Shown piece after piece: positions 50,401 to 60,688 of a stretch of DNA of 64,000 nt. The stretch is from Mortierella alpina (taxonomy: Eukaryota; Mortierellomycota; Mortierellomycetes; Mortierellales; Mortierellaceae), in the NCBI GenBank assembly GCA_029449245.1, contig JANATF010000025.1:1-64000 (forward strand). The letters run 5' to 3'. Within the stretch, counting starts at the first letter, position 1, and each line of letters starts with the position of its first letter. The position numbers and the translations under genes are program-made. Below the pieces are notes generated by a model that was not told the DNA's origin, searched no databases, and saw only the letters and a program-made list of their open reading frames with translations.

Positions 50401-53400
50401 GTGAAATCAGAGAGCTTAAAGGTTATTGGTTTCATGAGGTGTGCAGTCGCGAGGAAGAGAGCTACCAGTGTTGCCTAGGGTGCTGTGGAGCAGTTGAGTC
50501 TGTTCAATTGATCGAATCTATCAAATTGGGGAAGTGTGAAATCGGGGAGCTTAAAGCTTAGTGGTTAGGTGAGGTGCGAAGTAGAGAGGAAGAGTGCCAT
50601 GGATCAATTGAACATCTCCAATTGATCGAATCCGTCAAATTAGGGAAGTGTGAAATCGGGGAGCTTAAAGGTTATTGGTTTCATGAGGTGTGCAGTCGCG
50701 AGGAAGAGAGCTACCAGTGTTGCCTAGGGTGCTGTGGAGCAGTTGAGCGTGTTCAATTGATCGAATCTATCAAATTGGGGAAGTGTGAAATCGGGGAGCT
50801 TAAAGCTTAGTGGTTAGGTGAGGTGCGAAGTAGAGAGGAAGAGTGCCATGGATCAATTGAACATCTCCAATTGATCGAATCCGTCAAATTAGGGAAGTGT
50901 GAAATCGGGGAGCTTAAAGGTTATTGGTTTCATGAGGTGTGCAGTCGCGAGGAAGAGAGCTACCAGTGTTGCCTAGGGTGCTGTGGAGCAGTTGAGCGTG
51001 TTCAATTGATCGAATCTATCAAATTGGGGAAGTGTGACATCGGGGAGCTTAAAGCTTAGTGGTTTCATGAGGTGTGCAGTCGCGAGGAAGAAAGCTACCA
51101 GTGTTGCCTAGGGTGCTGTGGAGCAGTTGAGCGTGTTCAATTGATCGAATCTATCAAATTGGGGAAGTGTGAAATCGGGGAGCTTAAAGCTTAGTGGTTA
51201 GGTGAGGTGCGAAGTAGAGAGGAAGAGTGCCATGGATCAATTGAACATCTCCAATTGATCGAATCCGTCAAATTAGGGAACTGTGACATCGGAGAGCTTA
51301 AAGCTTAGTGGTTTCATGAGGTGTGCAGTCGCGAGGAAGAAAGCTACCAGTGTTGCCTAGGGTGCTGTGGAGCAGTTGAGCGTGTTCAATAAATCGAATC
51401 TATCAAATTGGGGAAGTGTGAAATCGGAGAGCTTAAAGCTTAGTGGTTTCATGACGTGTGCAGTCGCGAGGAAGAAAGCTACCAGTGTTGCCTAGGGTGC
51501 TGTGGAGCAGTTGAGTCTGTTCAATTGATCGAATCTGTCAAATTGGTCAAGTGTGAGATCGGGGAGCTTAAAGCTTAGTGGTTAGCTGAGGTGTGCAGTC
51601 GCGAGGAAGAGAGCTATCAGTGTTGCCTAGGGTGCTGTGGAGCAGTTGAGCGTGTTCAATTGATCGAATCTTTCAAATTGGGGAAGTGTGACATCGGGGA
51701 GCTTAAAGCTTAGTGGTTAGGTGAGGTGCGAAGTAGAGAGGAAGAGTGCCATGGATCAATTGAACATCTCCAATTGATCGAATCCGTCAAATTAGGGAAC
51801 TGTGACATCGGAGAGCTTAAAGCTTAGTGGTTTCATGACGTGTGCAGTCGCGAGGAAGAAAGCTACCAGTGTTGCCTAGGGTGCTGTGGAGCAGTTGAGC
51901 GTGTTCAATAAATCGAATCTATCAAATTGGGGAAGTGTGAAATCGGAGAGCTTAAAGCTTAGTGGTTTCATGACGTGTGCAGTCGCGAGGAAGAAAGCTA
52001 CCAGTGTTGCCTAGGGTGCTGTGGAGCAGTTGAGCCTGTTCAATTGATCGAATCTGTCAAATTGGGGAAGTGTGACATCAGGGAGCTTAAAGCTTAGTGG
52101 TTTCATGAGGTGTGCAGTCGCGAGGAAGAAAGCTACCAGTGTTGCCTAGGGTGCTGTGGAGCAGTTGAGCCTGTTCAATTGATCGAATCTGTCAAATTGG
52201 GGAAGTGTGACATCAGGGAGCTTAAAGCTTAGTGGTTTCATGAGGTGTGCAGTCGCGAGGAAGAAAGCTACCAGTGTTGCCTAGGGTGCTGTGGAGCAGT
52301 TGAGCGTGTTCAATTGATCGAATCTGTCAAATTGGGGAGGTGTGACCTCGGGGAGCTTAAAGCTTTGTGGTTTCATGAGGTGTGCAGTCGCGAGGAAGAG
52401 AGCTACCAGTGTTGCCTAGGGTGCTGAGGAGCAGTTGAGTCTGTTCAATTGATCGAATCTATCAAATTGGGGAAGTGTGAAATCGGAGAGCTTAAAGGTT
52501 AGTGGTTTCATGACGTGTGCAGTCGCAAGAAAGAGAGCTACCAGTGTTGCCTAGGGTGCTGTGGAGCAGTTGAGCCTGTTCAATTGATCGAATCTATCAA
52601 ACTGGGGAAGTGTGACATCAGGGAGCTTAAAGGTTATTGGTTTCATGAGGTGTGCAGTCGCGAGGAAGAAAGCTACCAGTGTTGCCTAGGGTGCTGTGGA
52701 GCAGTTGAGTCTGTTCAATTGATCGAATCTGTCAAATTGGTCAAGTGTGAGATCGGGGAGCTTAAAGCTTAGTGGTTAGCTGAGGTGTGCAGTCGCGAGG
52801 AAGAGAGCTACCAGTGTTGCCTAGGGTGCTGTGGAGCAGTTGAGCGTGTTCAATTGATCGAATCTTTCAAATTGGGGAAGTGTGACATCGGGGAGCTTAA
52901 AGCTTAGTGGTTAGGTGAGGTGCGAAGTAGAGAGGAAGAGTGCCATGGATCAATTGAACATCTCCAATTGATCGAATCCGTCAAATTAGGGAACTGTGAC
53001 ATCGGAGAGCTTAAAGCTTAGTGGTTTCATGAGGTGTGCAGTCGCGAGGAAGAGAGCTACCAGTGTTATTCAGGGTATTATGGAGCAGTTCAGCGTGTTC
53101 AATTGATCGAATGTATCAAATTGGGGAAGTGTGAAATCGGGGAGCTTAAAGGTTAGTGGTTAGGTGAGGTGCGAAGTAGAGAGGAAGAGTGCCATGGATC
53201 AATTGAACATCTCCAATTGATCGAATCCGTCAAATTAGGGAAGTGTGAAATCGGGGAGCTTAAAGGTTATTGGTTTCATGAGGTGTGCAGTCGCGAGGAA
53301 GAGAGCTACCAGTGTTGCCTAGGGTGCTGTGGAGCAGTTGAGCGTGTTCAATTGATCGAATCTATCAAATCGGGGAAGTGTGAAATCGGGGAGCTTAAAG

Positions 53401-53950
53401 CTTAGTGGTTAGGTGAGGTGCGAAGTAGAGAGGAAGAGTGCCATGGATCAATTGAACATCTCCAATTGATCGAATCCGTCAAATTAGGGAACTGTGACAT
53501 CGGAGAGCTTAAAGCTTAGTGGTTTCATGAGGTGTGCAGTCGCGAGGAAGAAAGCTACCAGTGTTGCCTAGGGTGCTGTGGAGCAGTTGAGCGTGTTCAA
53601 TTGATCGAATCTGTCAAATTGGTGAAGTGTGAAATCGGGGAGCTTAAAGGTTATTGGTTTCATGAGGTGTACAGTCGCGAGGAAGAGAGCTACCAGTGTT
53701 GCCTAGGGTGCTGTGGAGCAGTTGAGCGTGTTCAATTGATCGAATCTGTCAAATTGGTGAAGTGTGAAATCGGGGAGCTTAAAGCTTAGTGGTTTCATGA
53801 GGTGTGAAATTGCAAGGGAGACTGATATCGCGAGTAAAGGACTTCCTAGGACTTGCAAGGGTGTGAGCGAGCAATTGATCACGTTCAAGTGATTGTATCT
53901 ATTTAATTTTGCAGGTGTGCCAATGAGGAGCTTAAAGTTTACTGGTTTCA
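44471..53950. repeat. Subtelomeric satellite, block 4 (largest)
   Basis: About 9.4 kb of A and B units, the longest uninterrupted part of the array. From 53811 the units degenerate (AAATTGCAAGGGAGACTGATATC and similar), and the last recognisable pieces end near 53950-53990. Open frames of 60-85 codons recur at fixed phase but lack an in-frame ATG. They arise where the unit-end stop TAG is changed to TAT, TGG or TTG. Confidence 0.95.
45549..51720. repeat. Higher-order duplication of about 3.1 kb within the satellite
   Basis: Rare unit variants recur in the same order at an offset of 3156 bases (for example 45549 with 48705, 46002 with 49158, 46677 with 49833). Farther right the offset is 3021 bases (47148 with 50169, 47802 with 50823, and the AATAAATCG variant at about 48365 with 51386). 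The 135-base change in offset is one A unit lost between about 50022 and 50168 of the second copy. Confidence 0.88.
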
Positions 53951-54300
53951 TTATGTGTGAAGTTGCAAGGAAGCCTGATGTCCAAGAACCGGTGGGCCTT
54001 CGTATCGCAGGGAAACAGTGCAAAGAGATGAGAATGCAGGCAACCAAAATTTGGAATTTTGAACCTTGAGAGTCAACAGTCCACATCCCTATCCCCATCC
54101 CACAACCACCACAACCACCACAACCACCACAACCACCACAACCACCACAACCACAACAACCACTGCCACAACTCCCTCTAGCACTCATACCCATGGTATA
54201 GAAACGTATAGCCCTCTAGTCCCAAGTCTTATTTGAGTGAGGCCCACAATGTGTCGTGTGGGCACCGTTGGAGGGTTAAAGTTTTCTTTTATTAGGACTA
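53951..54300. other. Satellite edge and intergenic spacer with a (CCACAA)n tract
   Basis: No gene seen. It contains faint satellite remnants (53930-53990), a microsatellite of CCACAA units at about 54106-54165, and the 3' flank of the beta-lactamase-like gene. An open minus-strand frame over the microsatellite (Gly/Cys repeats) is a repeat artefact. Confidence 0.7.
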
Positions 54301-56376
54301 TTAAATGGTATCCGGCTGGACCTTGGTGAATACTTGCTCCTTGCCCAACAGGAGCACTCGGCATTCGCTGACGAAGCCATTGTGGCCTGCAACAAACGTC
54401 AGCAACAGTGGATAGGCAAACGTATCGTCTATGAGATCATCCAACAGCTGGAGGCGGAAGGAGTCGTAATGATAGTGCTCCAAGGTACGATCAAAAGCGC
54501 CAAGCTTGCATGCCAAAGCAGGCGCGCTGTCCTCCTCACTTGTGCCAGGCTCGACTCGGATAAGAATCTTCTGGGCATAAGGGTGGGTGTATTCGCCAGC
54601 AAACTCTTCAAGAAGGCGTGTCGGAGATTTTTGTTGCAAACGCGGAGGGAAGAGACTGTCCAGAATTTCAGGATTGTTGTCGGCACCAAAAAACTTGTAC
54701 AGATCCCTTGTTTCTTGAACGGCAACCTCGAAAAGCCAGTCTTTTGTCCTGGGTAAGTTGAGCACGCAATCGGCAATGTAGTATGGGATTGCGCTGACTA
54801 GTTCATTGAAAAGTGTGTTGGATAGAACGATCACTGCGAGGTCGTCGTGGGGAAAGAGAACCAGGTTGGATCGATAACCGGGATTCTGTCCACCTTTAAA
54901 TATGGAGATATTACAATATCGAAAAGGTTAAGGGATTGATAGGATATCGATCTACAGCACATCATGGTAAAGTGCCACATGCAGTCAACAAAATGATGAG
55001 CAAACTTTTAAACGCACCATGGAGAATGGTGTGACGCCCCTTGTACTGCTCAATGAACCAGCCCATACCATATGCTGAAAGACTCGAGTCAGGATCTCGA
55101 GGCGGAAGGGTTTTCTGAACAATCCAAGCAGTTGTCACCTTTTCGACCGTCTCCTTGTGCAACACCTGCACTCCATTCAGCTCTCCGCCATGCAGCATCA
55201 CATTGGCCCACTTGGCAAGATCGATCACGTTCGAGTACATTTCGCCAGAAGGGGGTGTCGGGATGGGGTAGTGCTTGAGTGAAATTTGATGCGTCTCCCC
55301 GCACTGTAGAGCCTCAAACGACTTGCCTGCGTAAGGCAGAGCGTGGTTCGGGTGGCTCACCAACTCATCCATAAGCAGGCCCGTCGCTTGCATGACAATA
55401 GGTTGAAACAACTTTTCGTAAACGACTTTCTCATAAGAGGTACCAGCAATCCTCCCCGCAGCCTCACCCGCGACGCAGTACATGGTGTTAGTGTAGATGA
55501 ATCTCGATCGCAAGGGTACCACTGGGTCGACGTGTCTCAGCAGCTTGATGAGCTCAATCCAGTCCTTGGACCGTTGGTACCATTCAAAGTCCTGCCCAGT
55601 ATAGCCCTAGAGTATTGATCGAGAGTGAAATATTATAAAGGCATACTGTAAATGATGAGTATTCATTCGAGCACACATTTGAATACTACCTCGCAATCCC
55701 AGTAGAGCACGACGTATACTTACTGTTCGGTGAGCGAGCAGGTCGATAAAGTTGATCTCGTCTGTGAGGCGAGGATCCTTGAGCTTGAACTCGGGGAGGT
55801 ACTCACTGACAGGAGCATCCCACTTAGCCTTGTTCTCAGCAATCAGTTCCCCCACTGCGGCGGCAGTGAATGCCTTGGTCATTGAGGCGATGTTGGCGAT
55901 TGTCTAAAACAATGCGAAAACAACACGGACGTTGTTAGTCACGCGTATATAGGATTGTGGAGGCCATTTATTATCCTCTGGGGGAGTGGATGCTCCACTC
56001 CCCTCTTTTTATTTATAACAGCAGATTGTCGTAGTATTAGTCACATCTGGACTGGTTCAGGTATAGAAGAAAGACCATACAGCACACCTGGACTCTGATA
56101 CAACACATTTTTCATTCCTCTTGACTTCTCACTCTCCAACTAACTAAATTCTTCATATTCACACATATTTTTGTGGGGCAAGGATTCAATCTTTCGGTAC
56201 TCGTACTGTACCTCTGGGGTGAATGGATCCGTATCGTTTCTCTTACCAAATCCCTGAGCGTAGATAATCCTGCTTTTGTGGACAACAGCCACACTCATTC
56301 CCTGGATACCAAGGTTGGCGCGCGCCTTCTCAATATCATCGGTCCACTCCTGAAAGATGCCGGTGGTATTTGTCAT
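54301..56376 (-). CDS. Serine beta-lactamase-like protein (class C / peptidase S12 family)
   Basis: Four exons on the minus strand: 56376-56212, 55903-55724, 55606-55018 and 54893-54301. They join to 509 codons including the stop, with GT/AG introns of 308, 117 and 124 bases. The family's active-site signatures are present. SMTK (SxxK) lies early in exon 2, directly after FTPETIANIA. YTN (YxN) lies in exon 3. HGG (HxG) is created exactly by the exon 3-exon 4 junction, which supports the splice model. The C-terminal 200 residues form a separate beta-rich domain like that of fungal Pab87-type relatives. The product probably hydrolyses or transesterifies small esters or amides, but the substrate cannot be told. 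No signal peptide is evident. An upstream ATG at 56424 would add 16 residues. It is the only intact host-type gene in the window. Confidence 0.85.
55981..56003. other. Perfect hairpin inside intron 1
   Basis: GGGGAGTGGA and TCCACTCCCC are separated by TGC and followed by a T-rich run on the plus strand. It lies in the unusually long first intron of the beta-lactamase-like gene, so it may be the trace of a small insertion. Confidence 0.55.
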
Positions 56377-57018
56377 GGTAAGTATATTCCTATAGGTGGT
56401 AGTGCTGAAGAGTGCTTTTAACAAGATGGAGAACGCTCGATCTGTCTTCCCATGAGAACCATTATATACAGTATTGTCACAAAATATCTCGGCATGTCAT
56501 GAGTACAGGTAGTTTTTCTTTCCAAGATCGCACCACCGCGCACGAAAGTATACATCTTTTCTCACTTTCCCATCGCCCCCATCCTGCAGTTTTATCTCTT
56601 CCAGTGTGAATTAACGTTTGTTACCAGTAGTGGTGATTACCAGGAAAGAATCAAAGAATGCAGGAACGAACCAGCGAAGTGACAGGGGTAGACTTCAGTT
56701 GAAGAGTGGGTATGTGATAGCAAGAGGAATAAGAAAGGGATAAGACAGAACGTAGACTTTGAGTGGAAAAGAAAGCTAAGGGAATGCGAATGAAGACGAG
56801 CGGCTATTCACCTATGTCTGTTTGTGCTCAGGGCGAGGAATTTATGCCTCCATCATGGTCGTACAAAAACAAAATTTCGAGGGACCTGAGGAAGAATTCA
56901 AGGGCACCCCGAACGAGAGAAACACGGCAAGATATTGAAGCTCTGAACCCATTCAGGCCTCCTCCGCTCAAATTTTTCTCTTCAGAGGGGCTGGGACAAT
57001 AATATCTGGCACTTTACT
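56377..57018. other. Intergenic region upstream of the beta-lactamase-like gene
   Basis: About 640 bases holding the presumed promoter of the minus-strand gene. A 79-codon plus-strand frame (56763-57002) has no recognisable motif, and I do not call it a gene. Confidence 0.5.
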
Positions 57019-57377
57019 TAGGCTCGGCTCCACCCTGAGTCGACGACGTGCAATCTTTGATTGCACGTAAGAGAATTCTATAGCCTTAAAAGGCAACCAT
57101 GCCATTCTTCCTCTCCTCAGGCTGGTCTCAAACTTGAAGTTATCATGGGAGGTCTAGGAAAAGGAAGGTTGTTAAGGGCATTTAGTTACACAGCGCGGGA
57201 TGGTGGGGGGTGAGGGTTACACAGGTGTGCCTCTCCTCAGGTACGCGAGAGCAGGAGACTTCAATCTTATAGGCTGCAAGTCGCAAGTCGCGTCCCTTGG
57301 TGAAGAGAGGTGTGCAGTGTTCAAACGTCTGAGGCGTCCCTAGGCGTCCACCCCGCGGCAGTGCGTGGGCATCCATC
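57019..57377 (+). repeat. Left terminal inverted repeat
   Basis: 359 bp. A perfect hairpin, ACGTGCAATC-TTT-GATTGCACGT, lies at 57046-57068, about 28 bases from the outer end. The right copy has one mismatch at its edge. Confidence 0.88.
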
Positions 57378-57621
57378 AACACCTCAACTCATGATCCCAG
57401 CCTCGACACTGCCAAGTACAAGACCCTCAACACCTCAACTCGTGATCCCAGCTTCGACACCGCCAAGTGCAAGACCCTCAACACCTCAATTCACGATTCC
57501 TTCAGCACCTCCACCTTCGATGCCCTCTACACCCCCACGTTCCAGGCCACGACCTATAAACTCCAAGCCCCCTCAGCACCCAAGGAAGCCAGGCCCAAAA
57601 AATATTCTCCTTTGTTACTGA
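57376..57621 (+). repeat. 51-bp minisatellite with Pro/Ser/Thr-rich open frame
   Basis: Two full copies and one partial copy of a 51-bp unit start at 57376, 57427 and 57478. They would encode a 17-residue repeat of the type PSTPQLVIPASTPPSAR, followed by a basic tail. The open frame (57310-57621) starts inside the inverted repeat. It may be a remnant of a linker in an element protein, but I cannot assign it. Confidence 0.5.
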
Positions 57622-57918
57622 GAGAAGCTGGACTTCCGCGACGTTCGAGGCTAGGCAAGGGTCCTCAAGAGGCCGCGCAAATAGGGTGAACGCTCCTAAG
57701 TCATGTAGTGCATTCAGATTGGCAGTCCATCAACCCTTTCATCGTCTCCACACCTGCTGAAGCCTCGGTATCTTCTCCTAGATCCCCAGTATGATGTATT
57801 GTGGAATATATACTCTTTGCTACTCTGTAGCCCTTCCGGTACCGGCCTCTGCTGCGTCCTCCGGCCCTTCGCCCATCCACTGACTGCCATCTGCGTGCTT
57901 TCGAATGAATGCCTGTAT

Positions 57919-60174
57919 TCACTTCTTGTCGAGTAGAGCGATGGCGCCATCGACAAACATGTCCTTCACACGCCTCACTGTTGGGTCTTGCTTGGCACAA
58001 GGCGCAGGAGGGCGACTGAGTATGTCATTTTCTGACAATACCGTCAAGATTTTTGAAAGGTCTGTTTCCGCTGACACTGCTGCATGCTTGCGTTTGTTGA
58101 TCGGTGCTTTGAATGTCTCTTCCATACGCGCTTTGCAATTGTCGAGTGTTTCGATGTTCATTGATATCCGTTCCCGCAACATATCAAACGTCATATCTCC
58201 TCGTTTGTTGTGATAGACATGCTTGATGGTCCGATTGCAGTGCTCCTGGTAGAGATCTGTTGGCTTCCAGCCTTGCCGCCCACCCAACTTGTTCACCAGC
58301 ATTGAGGACAGGACTGCGTCTTTGGTGTCTTTATCCCATAGATGCACGGCACAGCTGCGAAAATGAAGGAGCTCGTAGGCATAGTTTGAGTTCGATCCGG
58401 CATGGAATATGATGGTGAGCCATTTGAGAGCACTCTCGACACGTCCAATGTCGCCGACCTTGATAGCTGACGATAGTTCAATGTACAATGTCATATCTCG
58501 GAGAAAGAGTGTCGCATTTGCAGATGAAGGGTCCTCGATATCAGTAGCATTGAGCTTCCCGTCTATGATTCTCTTGCCTTGGCATTGACAAGGTTGTTGA
58601 AAGCTCTGCCGTCTTTGCATCCCGCTAGTTCTTGTGTCTCCTCGGCTTTTACCGATACATCCCACAACCTGAGCACGGTCGCGCTGTAGACATGTCGGAG
58701 GAACTCGTCCGTCGCATGATAGTCTGGGTTGTCAGCAAAGATCCGCTTCCGTCCTCCTACCGTTGTTGCAAGCTGCTTAAGGATCCTTGTTCCGAGCCTG
58801 TACCGCGATAGTTACGGAGGATGGTTCTTCCTAGTGCCATCTGTATATGAAACAGTTGCGCAACGGGAGTGATCCAGTCCAAACGGTTGTAGGGCGTGTG
58901 CTCATCCTCACGTTGATACTTCAGGCTGCGAAGCCTTTTGACCGTCGCCAGGTCTCCTGCTACGATGACCGCCTTACCAGCCGTAAACCACTGCTCCTCC
59001 AATCCCAGCGTTTCTTCGATGATAGTCTCCATAACCATCTTATTCCCTTCCAGAGTAGCCTCATCGATGTTCATTGTCGGCAAAGAATATGTCCTGGTTT
59101 TCTCTGGTGCAAGCAGGTGTAACTCGAGTGGTAAGGTCGAACAGCGGTCATATCCATCCTTGTTATTCCGCAGTACCTGGACGAGGTGGATCTGATACAC
59201 TTCATTGAAGTGAGCCATATCCACCTGGTCCAAGAAGAAGTCGTTCGGAGTGAGACGTAAGTAGAACTCATGGATCTGATGTATTGAACCAAGATTTTTG
59301 CGAGAATCATGGTTGCCGTGGTGCCACTTTGAAAGTCATCCAAGTTGTCGATCCTTTGGTCGTGCTTCCTCTTGGCAAGATTAATATTGTCGTAAACCAG
59401 AAGGAATGGGTCCCGTTGAGCCGATAGCTTGACTTCCTTCTTTGCATCTTCTGTCAGATTCTCGAGTAGCCCGTTAATCGTGGGGAACGACACGCACAGC
59501 CCGGCGCCATGAAGGGTCTCGATAACCTTTCGGGTACAACCTGAGCTGTAAAAGTAGAGTCCCATCTGCAGCTGCAAGTAGTTTGAGCTGCGGCAAAAAG
59601 AGGTCGCCACAATGCTGCCGATTACTGGGATTGCTAGGGATCGTTGTCTTGAACCGGTAGGCTTTACACTTGTTAATCCCCAAAGAACCTTGAACATGAC
59701 CGGCGCTTTAGCCTGAAAGGTTTGGTTGATGTAAACCAAGGAAAACTTGTCCACCTTGGAAGCAGAAAAATCCGTTCTAGCGATATGCAGGCGCTTGCTC
59801 TTGGTCAGTTCCACAAGCTCTTGCCTTGCCATACCCACAACATAACTGGTAGCAGCCTCAGCTATGGCATCATTGTGCGGGCATTTAGACATCCAAAGCT
59901 TGATTACATGTGCCGGCCCGCCCTTTGAGAAGAACTGGCTGACATGGAACTTGATGCGCTCGTTTTGGCTGTTGGTGATTTGTTCCAAAAACGTCCGCAA
60001 CGTCAGGTCGTTTCTCTTGAGCTCTGAGAAGACGTTCAGTAGAGCCTCTAACTCTGGGTCCTGACCATAGACGGAAGCAGCGGCAAAAGTGATAGGCGGT
60101 CGTTGAGTTGAGGTATACATGAGACGAGGATGCCGGATGGTTGAATGGGTGAATGGGTGAATGCAAAGAAGCAT
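57919..60174 (-). pseudogene. DUF6589-type protein gene, frameshifted; candidate transposase
   Basis: The protein can be followed through four frames. 60174 to about 59295 holds a region with SNYLQLQMGLYFYSSGCTRK and the hallmark LVYDNIN. About 59295-58800 holds LTPNDFFLDQVDMAHFN, then LHLLAPEKT and MNIDEATLEGN. A short stretch to about 58590 holds PDYHATDEFLRHV. The last frame, to 57919, holds AIKVGDIGRVESALK, then NYAYELL and DLYQEHCNRTIKH. The order and motifs fit the DUF6589 family, which I recall as abundant in Agaricomycetes and without known function. Frame changes fall near 59295-59299 (a five-T run on the plus strand), 58790-58830 and about 58580. Each is explained by a single-base indel, so this copy is broken unless these are sequencing errors. 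Conserved Asp/Asn/Glu/His motifs and the flanking inverted repeats suggest a nuclease or transposase role. Confidence 0.72.
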
Positions 60175-60329
60175 TGTAACACATTGTTCTTCCCATGGGG
60201 GGGGGGGGGGTTGATAGGACCATTGCCCTCATGTCGCACGAACAAAATTCTCACACCCGCTGCTGGTAGCGATTTGCTGACAGGGGATAAGGAAACTACT
60301 TGACCTTGGAGGCCTCCTCTAACTGCCAG
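60175..60329. other. Spacer between DUF6589-type gene and right inverted repeat
   Basis: Probable promoter side of the gene. Contains a run of 14 G at 60197-60210. Nothing else seen. Confidence 0.5.
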
Positions 60330-60687
60330 GATGGATGCCCACGCACTGCCGCGGGGTGGACGCCTAGGGACGCCTCAGACGTTTGAACACGGCACACCTC
60401 TCCTCACCAAGGGACGCGACTTGCGACTTGCAGCCTATAAGATTGAAGTCTCCTGCTCTCGCGTACCTGAGGAGAGGCACACCTGTGTAACCCTCACCCC
60501 CACCATCCCGCGCTGTGTAACTGAATGCCCTTAACAACCTTCCTTTTCCTAGACCTCCCATGATAACTTCAAGTTTGAGACCAGCCTGAGGAGAGGAAGA
60601 ATGGCATGGTTGCCTTTTAAGGCTATAGAATTCTCTTGCGTGCAATCAAAGATTGCACGTCGTCGACTCAGGGTGGAGCCGAGCCTA
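60330..60687 (-). repeat. Right terminal inverted repeat
   Basis: 358 bp, the reverse complement of the left copy, with one G fewer in a G run and a few substitutions (about 98-99% identity by eye). Confidence 0.88.
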
Positions 60688-60688
60688 G

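Larger units (their letters stand above)
57019..60687 (-). mobile_element. Putative long-TIR DNA transposon carrying a DUF6589-type gene
   Basis: Inverted repeats of 359 bp (57019-57377) and 358 bp (60330-60687) differ at about five positions and start TAGGCTCGGCTCC. They enclose one degraded gene (57919-60174, minus strand) plus a short minisatellite. The only candidate target duplication is TA, which would make the true ends GGCTCGG. The match stops sharply at both ends, as expected for a discrete mobile unit. A chance inverted duplication is the alternative. Confidence 0.65.

Noticed and set aside
22469-53789. Many open frames of 60-85 codons in the satellite as genes or a secreted Cys-rich peptide family
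   Set aside because: They recur once per unit, have no in-frame ATG, end at the unit's own stop codon and differ only where that stop is mutated. They are a property of the repeat.
22056-53950. CRISPR-like array
   Set aside because: Units are contiguous 135/114-bp satellite repeats without unique spacers, in a eukaryotic sequence with spliced genes.
22056-53950. Centromeric satellite
   Set aside because: It lies within 55 kb of a chromosome end and is bordered by telomere-like sequence, so a subtelomeric satellite is the simpler reading.
53703-54194. Minus-strand frame with Gly/Cys repeats
   Set aside because: Arises from the (CCACAA)n microsatellite joined to satellite sequence.
56763-57002. 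79-codon frame upstream of the inverted repeat
   Set aside because: No motif, biased composition, no splice partners. Probably chance.
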